Shown here in pieces: positions 48,821 to 58,736 of a stretch of DNA of 64,000 nt; within the stretch, counting starts at the first letter, position 1, and the number at the start of each line of letters is the position of its first letter. This DNA is from Sulfuricella denitrificans skB26 (GTDB lineage: Bacteria; Pseudomonadota; Gammaproteobacteria; Burkholderiales; Sulfuricellaceae). Where the stretch lies: assembly GCF_000297055.2 (NCBI RefSeq), contig NC_022357.1, positions 620,001 to 684,000 on the forward strand. Reading direction: 5' to 3'. The notes under the pieces were generated by a model, which did not search any database, had not been told where the DNA came from, and was given only the letters and a program-made list of their open reading frames with translations. Position numbers and translations under genes: made by a program.

Positions 48821-49918
48821 ATGAACGATTCCGCGATACCTTTTTCCGAATATCAAAACCTGCCCGATGCAGCCTGTCAGACGCGCATCCTGGCGGCCAA
48901 GGCCAGCCTGGGTAAGCGGTTGGTGATCCTGGGTCATCACTACCAGCGCTCGGACGTGTTCCAGCACGCTGATTTTACCGGTGACTCGCTGAAACTGTCG
49001 CGTCTGGCGGCAAATTCTGAAGCGGACTACATCGTGTTCTGCGGCGTGCATTTCATGGCCGAGGTGGCGGATATCCTGTCGCGTCCCGAGCAGATTTCCA
49101 TCTTGCCGGATCTGGCGGCGGGCTGTTCGATGGCGGATATGGCGACGCTGGCCCGGGTCGAGCGCGCCTGGCGTGAGTTGAAAACGGTGCTCGACCCTGA
49201 TGCGACCTTCACCCCCGTCACCTACATCAACTCGGCGGCCGATCTGAAAGCCTTTTGCGGCGAGCATGGCGGCATCGTTTGCACTTCCAGCAATGCCACC
49301 AAGATTCTGGAATGGTCGTTTGCCCGGCGCGAAAAAGTGCTTTTCTTCCCTGATCAGCACCTGGGGCGCTGGAGCGGCCACAAGATGGGTATTCCGCTGG
49401 AAGACATGGTGCTGTGGGACTGGGATCAGCCGCTCGGCGGGCTCACACCCGAGCAGGTCAGGAAGGCTAAAATCATCCTGTGGAAAGGGCTGTGCTCGGT
49501 GCACCAGATGTTCACGCCGGCCAATATCCAGCGCTTCCGTCAGGAGCACCCCGATGGCCAGGTGATTTCCCATCCGGAATGCAGCTTCGAGGTGTGCGAG
49601 CTGTCGGATTACGTTGGTTCGACCGAATACATCATCAAGACCGTTGCCGAGGCCAAGTCCGGCACGCACTGGCTGGTGGGTACAGAGCTGAACCTGGTCA
49701 ACCGTCTGGCGGAGCAGTTCAAGACTGAGGGGAAAACCGTCCAGTTCATGGCCTCCACTGTTTGCATGTGCTCGACCATGGCACGAATCGATCCGCAACA
49801 CCTGGCCTGGTGTCTGGAGAACCTGGTTGCCGGCCAAGTTGTGAACCACATCAAGGTGCCGCCCGATGAGGCCGTACTGGCCCGGGTGGCGTTACAGCGC
49901 ATGCTGGATGCTTCTTGA
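48821..49918 (+). CDS. nadA: Quinolinate synthase NadA
   Basis: NadA condenses iminoaspartate and dihydroxyacetone phosphate to quinolinate, a step of NAD synthesis, using a 4Fe-4S cluster. The 365-residue product has ILGHHYQRSDVFQHADFTGD near the start. Candidate cluster cysteines are in AAGCSMADM, HPECSFEVCEL and STVCMCSTM. nadB and nadC are not in the window. Repeat elements lie on both sides of the gene. Confidence 0.96.
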   Translation: MNDSAIPFSEYQNLPDAACQTRILAAKASLGKRLVILGHHYQRSDVFQHADFTGDSLKLSRLAANSEADYIVFCGVHFMAEVADILSRPEQISILPDLAAGCSMADMATLARVERAWRELKTVLDPDATFTPVTYINSAADLKAFCGEHGGIVCTSSNATKILEWSFARREKVLFFPDQHLGRWSGHKMGIPLEDMVLWDWDQPLGGLTPEQVRKAKIILWKGLCSVHQMFTPANIQRFRQEHPDGQVISHPECSFEVCELSDYVGSTEYIIKTVAEAKSGTHWLVGTELNLVNRLAEQFKTEGKTVQFMASTVCMCSTMARIDPQHLAWCLENLVAGQVVNHIKVPPDEAVLARVALQRMLDAS

Positions 49919-49923
49919 ACAGA

Positions 49924-50008
49924 GTGAGGAGTCAGGAGTGAAGAGTGAGGAGAAGCAGGAGGCGGTGTTGTTTTTGACGTCACTCCTCACCTCTCACTCC
50001 TCACCCCT
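49924..50008. repeat. TGAG-heptamer hairpin between nadA and the EEP gene
   Basis: The left arm has four units in strict 7-bp register: GTGAGGA, GTCAGGA, GTGAAGA, GTGAGGA (49924-49951). The right arm has CACTCCT, CACCTCT, CACTCCT, CACCCCT (49981-50008). The arms are complementary with a few mismatches, and a T-rich loop of about 29 nt lies between them. Confidence 0.9.
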
Positions 50009-50020
50009 TGCCGATTCAAA

Positions 50021-50773
50021 ATGACACAGGCGATTCGGGTCGTCACCTACAATATCCACAAGGGATTTTCCCAGTTCAACCAGCGCATGGTGCTGCACGA
50101 GCTGCGCGACCAGTTGCGCGGCATCCATGCCGACCTGGTTTTCTTGCAGGAAGTTGTGGGCGCTCACGATCTTCATGCGGAGAAACACGTGAACTGGCCT
50201 GATTCTTCCCAATACGAGTTTCTCGCCGACTCCATCTGGAAGGATTACGCTTACGGCAAGAATGCGGTCTATCCTGCAGGGCATCACGGCAACGCGATCC
50301 TGAGTCGCTTCCCGATTGTCAGTTCGGAAAATGTCGATATCTCGGCCCACCGCTTCGAACAGCGCGGCTTGCTCCACGTTGAAGTAAGCATGCCTGGCTG
50401 GGATGAAACCCTGCATTGTGTGTGTGTTCACTTCGGCCTGTTTACCAAGGGGCGCCGTGTACAGTTGTCGGCATTGCGTAAAAGGATCGAGAGCCTGGTT
50501 CCGCCGCATGCGCCATTGATTATCGCCGGTGATTTTAACGACTGGCGCGGTGAGGCTTGCGACACCCTGGCACACAAGATGCATCTGAAAGAGGTATTCG
50601 GGGTGACCAGGGGTCGGCCCGCTTGCAGTTATCCAGCGGCGCTGCCTATGTTCCGGCTAGACCGGATTTACGTGCGGGGGCTGCGTGTGAGTTCTGCCGA
50701 GGTGCATAGCGGCAGGCCGTGGTCGAAAATTTCCGATCACGCCGCGCTGTCCGCCATCGTTCACAGGGCATAA
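50021..50773 (+). CDS. Endonuclease/exonuclease/phosphatase (EEP) family protein, YbhP-like
   Basis: The 250-residue product has the EEP metal-site motifs TYNIHKG (about 9-15), LQEV (42-45), LIIAGDFNDW (about 166-175), and the closing SDHAALSAIV. It directly precedes a ClsB-like gene, as ybhP does clsB in E. coli, which suggests a role with membrane phospholipids. The substrate is unknown. No clear ribosome-binding site is seen before ATG 50021, which lies 12 nt after a repeat hairpin. Confidence 0.85.
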   Translation: MTQAIRVVTYNIHKGFSQFNQRMVLHELRDQLRGIHADLVFLQEVVGAHDLHAEKHVNWPDSSQYEFLADSIWKDYAYGKNAVYPAGHHGNAILSRFPIVSSENVDISAHRFEQRGLLHVEVSMPGWDETLHCVCVHFGLFTKGRRVQLSALRKRIESLVPPHAPLIIAGDFNDWRGEACDTLAHKMHLKEVFGVTRGRPACSYPAALPMFRLDRIYVRGLRVSSAEVHSGRPWSKISDHAALSAIVHRA

Positions 50774-50783
50774 CTCTAGTCCA

Positions 50784-51950
50784 ATGGATCTGATACCGGG
50801 CAATCGACTGACTCTCCTCAAGAACGGCGCGGAATATTTTCCGGCCCTTGAAATCGCCATCGACCATGCGCGCCGCGAAATATTCCTCGAATCTTACATC
50901 TACGAATACGATGCAAGCGGGCGGCAGGTCAGCGAAGCACTGATGCGGGCGGCGAGGCGGGGCGTGACCGTACACCTGCTGCTCGATGGCTTCGGGGCGA
51001 GAACGCTGCCGGGAGCGGTGGTCGATGAGATGCGCGCGGCAGGGGTGCAGGTCATGTTCTACCGGCCCGATGTTACGCTTCGTTTCAAGCGCCACCGGTT
51101 GCGCCGCCTGCACCGCAAGATAGCGGTGATCGACACGCGCATTGCCTTCGTCGGCGGCATCAATATCATCGACGACATCAACGCGCCTGACCAGATTCCA
51201 CCGCGTTTCGATTATGCGGTCTCGGTGGAGGGGCCGTTGCTGGCTGAAATACATCAATCGGCCAGGCGTCTCTGGGCGTTGATTGGCTGGCTGCAGTTGC
51301 GTCGCCACCGCAGCCGTAGTCGGAGGCACAGGGCGCCGCTGCATATTGCGCCGCGTGGTGGAGTCGAGGCTGCCTTCGTTCGGCGTGACAACATCCGCCA
51401 TCGGAATGACATCGAAAACGCATATCTCGATGCCATCGATTCGGCCAAAGATGAGATCATCATCGCCAATGCCTACTTCCTGCCCGGCCGCCGCTTCAGG
51501 CAGGCGCTGGTCCAAGCCTCTGCGCGGGGCGTGCGGGTGGTGTTGTTGCTGCAGGGGCGGGTGGAATACGTTCTACTTCATTACGCTTCGCGTGCCCTGT
51601 ACGGCATGCTGCTCGGCGCAGGCATAGAAATCTACAGCTACCACAAGAGCTTTCTTCATGCCAAGGTGGCGGTGATCGACGGTCGCTGGGCCACGGTGGG
51701 TTCGTCGAATATCGACCCTTTTAGCCTGATGCTGGCGCGGGAAGCCAATATTGTAGCGCTCGACGCCGACTTCGCTGGAAAGCTGCGGAGCAGTTTGCTG
51801 CAGGCGATTAGCGAGGGAGCGCAGCAAATCATGGCCGACAATTGGAAGCAACAGCCGTATTACCAGCGCTTCCTGGCGTGGGTAAGTTACGGCGTGGTGC
51901 GCTTTCTGATGGGCATGGTCGGCTATGCGCGCCGTTACGAAGAAGCCTGA
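50784..51950 (+). CDS. clsB: Cardiolipin synthase, ClsB-like phospholipase D family
   Basis: The 388-residue product carries two HKD motifs of the phospholipase D superfamily, HRKIAVID with GGINI (about 112-130) and HAKVAVID with GSSNID (about 293-312). These catalyse phosphatidyl transfer between lipids. The N-terminus MDLIPGNRLTLLKNGAEYFP fits ClsB (413 residues in E. coli) rather than ClsA, because there are no N-terminal membrane spans. It is 10 nt after the EEP gene. Confidence 0.88.
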   Translation: MDLIPGNRLTLLKNGAEYFPALEIAIDHARREIFLESYIYEYDASGRQVSEALMRAARRGVTVHLLLDGFGARTLPGAVVDEMRAAGVQVMFYRPDVTLRFKRHRLRRLHRKIAVIDTRIAFVGGINIIDDINAPDQIPPRFDYAVSVEGPLLAEIHQSARRLWALIGWLQLRRHRSRSRRHRAPLHIAPRGGVEAAFVRRDNIRHRNDIENAYLDAIDSAKDEIIIANAYFLPGRRFRQALVQASARGVRVVLLLQGRVEYVLLHYASRALYGMLLGAGIEIYSYHKSFLHAKVAVIDGRWATVGSSNIDPFSLMLAREANIVALDADFAGKLRSSLLQAISEGAQQIMADNWKQQPYYQRFLAWVSYGVVRFLMGMVGYARRYEEA

Positions 51951-52015
51951 TCGCCTTTATAAAAGCGGGCTGGAAATGCTAATATTCATGTTTTTCAAAG
52001 AATGCCGAGGGATTT

Positions 52016-52744
52016 ATGGCCGGTCACAGTAAGTGGGCGAACATCAAGCACAAAAAAGCCGCGACGGACGCCAAGCGCGGCAAGATTTTTACGCGCCTGA
52101 TCAAGGAAATTACCGTTGCCGCCAAGATGGGCGGCGGCGACATCAGCTGCAATCCGCGCCTGCGCCTGGCGGTGGATAAGGCGTATGAGAACAACATGCC
52201 CAAGGACAACGTCGAGCGCGCTATCAAGCGCGGCACCGGCGACCTCGAGGGCGTGAACTACGAGGAGCTACGCTACGAGGGTTATGGCCCGGCTGGCGTG
52301 GCGGTGATGGTGGAATGCCTGACCGACAACAAGACCCGCACCGTGGCCGACGTGCGCCATGCCTTTACCAAGCACGGCGGCAATCTCGGTACCGACGGCT
52401 CGGTAGCCTTTTTGTTCAAGCATTGCGGACAGATGCTTTTCGCTCCCGGTACAGATGAGGACAAGCTGATGGAAGCGGCGCTAGAAGCGGGCGCCGAGGA
52501 CGTGGTTACGAATGAAGATGGCAGTATCGAGGTGGTTACCGATCCCTACGAGTTTGCCGCCATCAAGGAAGCACTGGTCAAGGCCGGCCTGCAGCCCGAA
52601 GTGGGCGAGGTTACTATGAAACCGGCTAACGAAAACGAGCTCACCGGCGACGATGCGGTAAAAATGCAGAAACTGCTCGACGCCTTGGAGAGCCTCGATG
52701 ACGTCCAGGAGGTGTATACCACTGCCGTCATGGACGAGGAATAA
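52016..52744 (+). CDS. yebC: YebC/PmpR-family protein
   Basis: The 242-residue product begins [20 protein letters not shown] and has [20 protein letters not shown] and [16 protein letters not shown], which are family hallmarks. Members are described as DNA-binding regulators or as helpers of translation at difficult proline stretches. It precedes ruvC directly, as in many proteobacteria. Its GAGGA near the end serves as the probable ruvC ribosome-binding site. Confidence 0.95.
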   Translation: MAGHSKWANIKHKKAATDAKRGKIFTRLIKEITVAAKMGGGDISCNPRLRLAVDKAYENNMPKDNVERAIKRGTGDLEGVNYEELRYEGYGPAGVAVMVECLTDNKTRTVADVRHAFTKHGGNLGTDGSVAFLFKHCGQMLFAPGTDEDKLMEAALEAGAEDVVTNEDGSIEVVTDPYEFAAIKEALVKAGLQPEVGEVTMKPANENELTGDDAVKMQKLLDALESLDDVQEVYTTAVMDEE

Positions 52745-52747
52745 GTC

Positions 52748-53266
52748 ATCCGCATTCTCGGTATCGATCCCGGTTTGCGCGTGACGGGTTTTGGGGTGAT
52801 CGACAAGCTTGGTCAGCAGCTGATTTACGTTGCCAGCGGCTGCATCCGCACACCGGTTGGGGAGTTGCCGCAACGGTTGAAATCGATTATTGATGGTCTG
52901 GGCGAAGTGATCGCTTCTTACAATCCTGAGCAGGTGGTGGTGGAAAAAGTCTTCGTCAACGTCAATCCCCAGTCCACCCTGCTGCTGGGTCAGGCGCGCG
53001 GTGCCGCGATCTGCGCCGCAATTCTCAAGGATTTGCCGGTGGCGGAATACACCGCCCTGCAGGTGAAACAGGCTGTGGTCGGCAACGGCCATGCGGCCAA
53101 GGAGCAGGTGCAGGACATGGTCAGACGCTTGTTGAAACTCGAGGGTGACCCCCAGGCCGATGCGGCGGACGCATTGGCTTGTGCCATCTGCCACGCCCAT
53201 GGCGGACAGGGGCTGGGCAAGCTGGCAACCGCCGGTTTCCGGATGAAGAATGGAAGGCTAGTCTAA
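52748..53266 (+). CDS. ruvC: Crossover junction endodeoxyribonuclease RuvC (non-standard start)
   Basis: RuvC cuts Holliday junctions. From an ATC at 52748 the product is 172 residues and begins with [15 protein letters not shown] after the initiator, matching family length (173 in E. coli). The first catalytic aspartate (GIDPG) is then residue 7, followed by VVEKVFV and the late DAADALACA. No ATG, GTG or TTG lies between the yebC stop and this aspartate. GAGGA (52736-52740) is 7 nt before the ATC. The first standard start, TTG 52775, would delete the active site. Confidence 0.85.
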   Translation: MRILGIDPGLRVTGFGVIDKLGQQLIYVASGCIRTPVGELPQRLKSIIDGLGEVIASYNPEQVVVEKVFVNVNPQSTLLLGQARGAAICAAILKDLPVAEYTALQVKQAVVGNGHAAKEQVQDMVRRLLKLEGDPQADAADALACAICHAHGGQGLGKLATAGFRMKNGRLV

Positions 53267-53849
53267 TGATAGGCAGAATCGCAGGCATCCTGCTCGAAAA
53301 GCATCCCCCTCTGGTTCTGGTGGATGTGGGCGGGGTCGGTTATGAAATCGACGTGCCGATGAGCACCTTCTACAATCTCCCTGCCCTCGGTGAAAAAATC
53401 GCGCTACATACCCAGTTGATCGTGCGCGAGGATGCCCATCAGCTCTACGGATTCTCCACCCACGACGAGCGCGCCGCTTTCAGGCAGCTGCTTAAAATTA
53501 GTGGTGTTGGACCGAAGTTGGCGCTGACTATTCTGAGCGGTATGTCAGTCGCTGAATTGTCACATGTCGTTGCCGCCCAGGAAGTGGGTCGGCTGACCAA
53601 GATTCCGGGTATCGGCAAGAAGACCGCCGAGCGCTTGTTGCTGGAACTGCGCGACAAACTGCCGGGCGCGGCAGCCGTTTTGCTGACTTCCGGAACTGAA
53701 CCTGGTCCAGCCATTCGCAACGACGTTTTGGATGCGTTGCTGGCGCTGGGTTATAATGAGCGCGAAGCGAACTGGGCAGTGAAGCAACTGCCCGCCAACC
53801 TGGACGTGTCCGATAGTATCCGTCAGGCTCTTAAATTCCTATCCAAGGC

Positions 53850-53853
<4 letters not shown>
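53266..53853 (+). CDS. ruvA: Holliday junction DNA helicase subunit RuvA
   Basis: RuvA binds four-way junctions as a tetramer and loads RuvB. The 195-residue product begins [20 protein letters not shown]. Its two helix-hairpin-helix motifs read [16 protein letters not shown] and [16 protein letters not shown], and it ends with the RuvB-binding domain. The ATG overlaps the ruvC stop by one base, and the stop overlaps the ruvB ATG by four. Confidence 0.97.
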
Positions 53854-54905
<1,052 letters not shown>

Positions 54906-54913
54906 TGCAGTAT

Positions 54914-54998
54914 CGAGTGCTGAGTCCTGAGTGCTGAGTAATGGATGGTAAAATGAGCGACAAGGCTACTCAGGACTCAGGACTCGGCACTCAGGACT
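54914..54998. repeat. TGAG-heptamer hairpin enclosing the ybgC start
   Basis: The left arm (54914-54939) reads GAGTGCT, GAGTCCT, GAGTGCT, GAGT. The right arm (54968-54998) has ACTCAGG twice, ACTCGGC, ACTCAGG, ACT. About 23 of 26 aligned positions pair. Both possible ybgC start codons (54941 and 54953) lie in the loop, and the right arm is coding sequence. Confidence 0.88.
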
Positions 54999-55399
54999 GT
55001 TTTGCTTGGCCGGTGCGCGTCTATTACGAGGACACCGATTCCGGCGGCGTGGTGTATTACGCCAATTACCTCAAGTTCATGGAGCGTGCCCGTACCGAAT
55101 GGTTGCGGGACCAGGGTTTCGAGCAGACGGAGTTGTTGCGTGACCATTCAATCATTTTTGTGGTGCGCGAAGTGCATATAGAATACCTGCGCCCCGCGAT
55201 GTTTAACGATCTGCTGACGGTGACAGTGAATTTTCATCAGGCAGGCCGCAGCTGGATCGAGCTTGATCAGACGGCTGAGCATCCGGAAAACGGCGTGCTG
55301 GTAAGGGCGCGCGTCAAGGTGGTCTGCGTCAATGGGCAAACATTCAAGCCGGTGCAAATTCCCGCCCCGGTCAGAGAGAGAATTGAAAGGATATCGTGA
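54953..55399 (+). CDS. ybgC: Acyl-CoA thioesterase YbgC (tol-pal associated)
   Basis: YbgC is a hotdog-fold thioesterase linked to the Tol-Pal cluster. The conserved core WPVRVYYEDTDSGGVVYYAN contains the catalytic aspartate of the DxxxGxVYY type. The start is ATG 54953 (148 residues) or ATG 54941 (152). Both are in the loop of a repeat hairpin. Residues before the core (ATQDSGLGTQD) are encoded by the hairpin's right arm and do not look like family sequence. The stop overlaps the tolQ GTG. Confidence 0.92.
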   Translation: MSDKATQDSGLGTQDCFAWPVRVYYEDTDSGGVVYYANYLKFMERARTEWLRDQGFEQTELLRDHSIIFVVREVHIEYLRPAMFNDLLTVTVNFHQAGRSWIELDQTAEHPENGVLVRARVKVVCVNGQTFKPVQIPAPVRERIERIS

Positions 55400-56076
55400 A
55401 CGTTACGCAAGACCTGTCTTTTTTGAGTCTGATCACCAACGCCAGTGTCGTGGTGCAACTGGTTCTGTTGATCCTGCTGCTGGCTTCGGGCTTATCCTGG
55501 TATTTTATTTTCGACAAGATGTTCGCCATTCGAGCCGCAATCCGCGAGGCGGATAGTTTCGAGAACGATTTCTGGAGCGGATCGGACATCAACAACCTGT
55601 ACCAGCGCAGCAATTCCGGCAGGACGCCGGTGGTGGGCATGGAGAAAATTTTCGAGGCGGGCTACCGGGAATTTCTCAAGCTCAAGCGCCAGGGGCGTAT
55701 GGATGTCGGCGTCGTCATGGAGGGCACGCGTCGCGCTATGCGCGCGGCCTGCCAGCGTGAACTGGATGCGCTGGAACGGCACCTCGCCTTCCTTGCCTCG
55801 GTCGGCTCTGTCAGTCCCTATATCGGGCTGTTCGGCACAGTGTGGGGCATCATGAATGCCTTCCGTGGCCTCTCCAACGTGGTGCAGGCGACCTTGGCGC
55901 ACGTTGCGCCAGGCATCGCCGAAGCGCTGGTCGCCACTGCGATGGGCCTGTTCGCTGCGATTCCGGCTGTGCTCGCCTACAATAGCTATTCCCATGATGT
56001 GGATCGACTGGCGACTCGCTACGACAGTTTCATGGAGGAGTTCTCCAATATTCTGCAAAGGCAGCCCAACCCTTGA
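55396..56076 (+). CDS. tolQ: Tol-Pal system protein TolQ
   Basis: TolQ forms the proton-driven motor of the Tol-Pal system in the inner membrane with TolR. The 226-residue product has three membrane segments (about 16-37, 132-155 and 166-190), and the conserved GSVSPYIGLFGTVWGIMNAF. It starts with GTG overlapping the ybgC stop. Its stop overlaps the tolR ATG by one base. Confidence 0.96.
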   Translation: MNVTQDLSFLSLITNASVVVQLVLLILLLASGLSWYFIFDKMFAIRAAIREADSFENDFWSGSDINNLYQRSNSGRTPVVGMEKIFEAGYREFLKLKRQGRMDVGVVMEGTRRAMRAACQRELDALERHLAFLASVGSVSPYIGLFGTVWGIMNAFRGLSNVVQATLAHVAPGIAEALVATAMGLFAAIPAVLAYNSYSHDVDRLATRYDSFMEEFSNILQRQPNP

Positions 56077-56492
56077 TGAACCGCCGCCCCCGCCGCTTCA
56101 TGAACCAGATCAACGTCGTGCCTTACATCGACGTGATGCTGGTGCTGCTGATCATTTTCATGGTGACGGCGCCCCTGATTAATCCTGGGCAGATCGAACT
56201 GCCTTCGGTCGGACAGTCGCTCAAGCCCCCGGTGGCGCCGCTGGAGGTGGAGATTCGTAAAGACAACAGCCTGTACTTGCGCGACCTGGAAAAATCGAAT
56301 ACAGCGCACAAAGTCAGCCGGGAGGATCTGGTTGATGCGGTTCGAGAGCAGCAAAAACGCAATCCCGAGCAGTCGGTGGTCATCTCGGCGGATAAAAGTG
56401 TGCGTTATGAGGAAGTGCTGAAGGTGATGGACGTGCTGCAGAGCAATCAGGTGAAAAAAGTCGGGCTTCTGGCCAAGCCCAGGGCGGGATAA
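56076..56492 (+). CDS. tolR: Tol-Pal system protein TolR
   Basis: TolR has one membrane span and a periplasmic domain, and uses a proton-carrying aspartate. The 138-residue product reads MNQINVVPYIDVMLVLLIIF near the start, where the aspartate after YI is that residue. The ExbD-like domain follows. ATG 56076 is chosen over the TTG one codon earlier. The stop overlaps the tolA ATG. Confidence 0.95.
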   Translation: MNRRPRRFMNQINVVPYIDVMLVLLIIFMVTAPLINPGQIELPSVGQSLKPPVAPLEVEIRKDNSLYLRDLEKSNTAHKVSREDLVDAVREQQKRNPEQSVVISADKSVRYEEVLKVMDVLQSNQVKKVGLLAKPRAG

Positions 56493-57292
56493 TGCCGCCA
56501 GCCGAACGGAAGAAGCCGAGCCGGAAATGGGCGATTGCACTGGCTGTCCTGGTGCATCTGATATTTGCCGTCGTGCTGATATTCGGCATCGACTGGCAGA
56601 CCAAGGAGGCTTCGCCGGTGATGGCCGAGCTGTGGAGCAGCGTTTCTGCTCCCGCTACAAAGCCGGTGCCAAAACCCGAGCCTGCGCCTCGTCTGGAGCC
56701 CAAGCCTCAACCCAAACCTGTTCCCAAGCCGGAGCCAAAACCAAAACCAGAACCCAAGCTGGAGCAGCCCAAGCCGGTCAAGGCCGACATCGAGCTTAAA
56801 GACAAAGAAAAAGAGAAAGAAAAAGAGAAAGAAAAAAAGCGTAAGGAAGAAGAGAAAGAGAAGAAAAAGGCCGAAGCAGAGAAAAAGCTCAAAGAGCAGG
56901 CGCTGAAGGTACAGCATGCCATGCTGGAAGCTGAACAGGTGGCATTGGACAAGCAGCGGGAGGCTGCGGAGGCGGCGCGTCAGCAGGCGGCTACCCAGGC
57001 CGCATCCCAGCGTCTGATGAACGATGCGATTAGCCGGATCAGCAGCCATATCAGGCGTTTCGTGGTGATGCCGCCGGATGTGGTGGGGAACCCGCAGGCC
57101 GAGTTCGATGTCTTCTTGATACCGACGGGCGAGGTGCTGAACGTGAAATTGTCGCGTAGCAGCGGCAACCCGGCCTACGATACCGCAGTGGAACGGGCTA
57201 TACGCAAGGCTTCGCCTTTGCCTCTGCCCACCGACCCTTCGCTGATCGGACGGTTCAGGGAGTTGAAGTTGAAATTTCGACCGAACGAATAA
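56492..57292 (+). CDS. tolA: Tol-Pal system protein TolA (short form)
   Basis: TolA spans the periplasm from the inner membrane to Pal and TolB. The 266-residue product has one membrane segment (about 12-34), a proline-lysine-glutamate repeat region (about 55-95), a highly charged helical stretch rich in KEK (about 100-135), and a C-terminal TonB-like domain. It is much shorter than E. coli TolA (421), mainly in the helical domain. A repeat hairpin separates it from tolB. Confidence 0.93.
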   Translation: MPPAERKKPSRKWAIALAVLVHLIFAVVLIFGIDWQTKEASPVMAELWSSVSAPATKPVPKPEPAPRLEPKPQPKPVPKPEPKPKPEPKLEQPKPVKADIELKDKEKEKEKEKEKKRKEEEKEKKKAEAEKKLKEQALKVQHAMLEAEQVALDKQREAAEAARQQAATQAASQRLMNDAISRISSHIRRFVVMPPDVVGNPQAEFDVFLIPTGEVLNVKLSRSSGNPAYDTAVERAIRKASPLPLPTDPSLIGRFRELKLKFRPNE

Positions 57293-57297
57293 TGAAT

Positions 57298-57388
57298 GGT
57301 GAGGGGTTAGCAGGTGAGGGGTGAGGGGAAAAGTCAAAAGCGGTGCGGTGGGGGTTTTGACCTTCCGCATCACCCCTCACCCCTCACC
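57298..57388. repeat. TGAG-heptamer hairpin between tolA and tolB
   Basis: The left arm has GTGAGGG, GTTAGCA, GGTGAGG, GGTGAGG (57299-57328). The right arm ends CACCCCTCACCCCTCACC (57371-57388). The arms are complementary over about 18 bp, with a loop of some 40 nt. It lies 25 bp before the tolB ATG. Confidence 0.88.
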
Positions 57389-57412
57389 GAATTTGAATTT
57401 AAGGGAACTGGA

Positions 57413-58696
57413 ATGATATTCAGAAATTTACTTATTGGCGCTGCGTGGCTGTTGTTTGCGCCATTCGCGCATGCGGCTCTTACCATCGAAATCGTCGGCA
57501 GTGGCGCCAACCAGATTCCGATTTCGGTCGTGCCCTTTGCCGGCGAAAGTGCTCTGCCGCAGGGGGTTACCGCCGTGGTTGCGGCGGATTTACAGCGTAG
57601 CGGACTGTTCAAGATTATCGACCCCGCCGGAGTGCGGCCCGAGCCGCACGAACTGGCTGAGGTGAACTACCTGGACTGGCGTACGCGCGGTGCTGACGCA
57701 CTGGCGATCGGCAGCGTGTTGTCGAGACCCGACGGCAAACTGGAGGTGCGTTTCCGCTTGCTCGATGCGGTGAAGCAGACGCAGCTCGACGCTTACAGCT
57801 ATGTGATTGATCGTACCCTGGTGCGCGCCACGGCGCACAAGATTGCCGATCTGATTTACGAGAAACTCACCGGCGATGTCGGTGTGTTCAGTACCCGTAT
57901 TGCCTATATCGTCAAGAGTGGCTCGCGTTACGAGCTGCAGGTGGCGGATGCGGACGGCTATGGCGCGCAGACGGTACTAGCTTCCAAGGAGCCGATTATT
58001 TCCCCCTCATGGTCGCCGGATGGCACCAGGCTGGCATATGTTTCGTTCGAGCGGAAAAAACCGATCATTTACGTTCAATCGCTGGTCAGCGGCCAGCGTC
58101 AGGTGCTGGCCCAGTTCAAGGGCAACAACAGCGCGCCGGCATGGTCGCCGGACGGCAAGCAGCTTGCACTTGTGCTGACCAAGGATGGCGGTTCGCAGAT
58201 TTATCTGATCAATGCCGATGGTAGCGGGGTTAAACGCGTGAGCTACAGCTCAGGCATCGATACCGAGCCGTCATTTTCACCGGACGGCGCCTTTATCATA
58301 TTCACTTCGGACCGGGGTGGCAGCCCGCAGATTTACCGCATGTCGGTTAGCGGCAGCGGTGCGCAGCGCCTGACTTTCGAGGGCAATTACAACGTTTCCC
58401 CCCATTTCAGCCCGGACGGCAAGAGTTTTACCTTTATCCAGCGCGTCAGCGGTTCTTCTTTTCATGTGGCCCTGCAGGACGTAGCGTCTGGACAGATGCA
58501 ATTGCTGACGGATACGCGCATGGACGAATCCCCCAGTTTCGCGCCGAATGGCAAAATGCTACTATATGCCACTGAAATTGGAGGGCGCGGGATACTGGCC
58601 GCGGTTTCGAGCGATGGTCGGGTCAAGCAGCGGTTGTCCACCCAGGCCGGCGACGTGCGTGAGCCCGAGTGGGGTCCATTGTTGAAGAATCGGTAA
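57413..58696 (+). CDS. tolB: Tol-Pal system protein TolB
   Basis: TolB is the periplasmic beta-propeller that binds Pal. The 427-residue product starts at ATG 57413 with a Sec signal peptide (about 1-21, cut after AHA). An N-terminal domain and repeats with PSWSPDGTRLAYVSF, PAWSPDGKQLALVLT and PSFSPDGAFIIFTSD follow. The open frame extends upstream into the repeat hairpin, but that gives no signal peptide. Confidence 0.96.
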   Translation: MIFRNLLIGAAWLLFAPFAHAALTIEIVGSGANQIPISVVPFAGESALPQGVTAVVAADLQRSGLFKIIDPAGVRPEPHELAEVNYLDWRTRGADALAIGSVLSRPDGKLEVRFRLLDAVKQTQLDAYSYVIDRTLVRATAHKIADLIYEKLTGDVGVFSTRIAYIVKSGSRYELQVADADGYGAQTVLASKEPIISPSWSPDGTRLAYVSFERKKPIIYVQSLVSGQRQVLAQFKGNNSAPAWSPDGKQLALVLTKDGGSQIYLINADGSGVKRVSYSSGIDTEPSFSPDGAFIIFTSDRGGSPQIYRMSVSGSGAQRLTFEGNYNVSPHFSPDGKSFTFIQRVSGSSFHVALQDVASGQMQLLTDTRMDESPSFAPNGKMLLYATEIGGRGILAAVSSDGRVKQRLSTQAGDVREPEWGPLLKNR

Positions 58697-58736
58697 CTTT
58701 CTCAAGTTAAGTTCACTAAATCGGAGAGTAGAAAAG

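Noticed and set aside
52775-53266. RuvC start at TTG 52775
   Set aside because: It would remove the conserved GIDPG and the catalytic aspartate. The ATC at 52748 fits length and ribosome-binding site.
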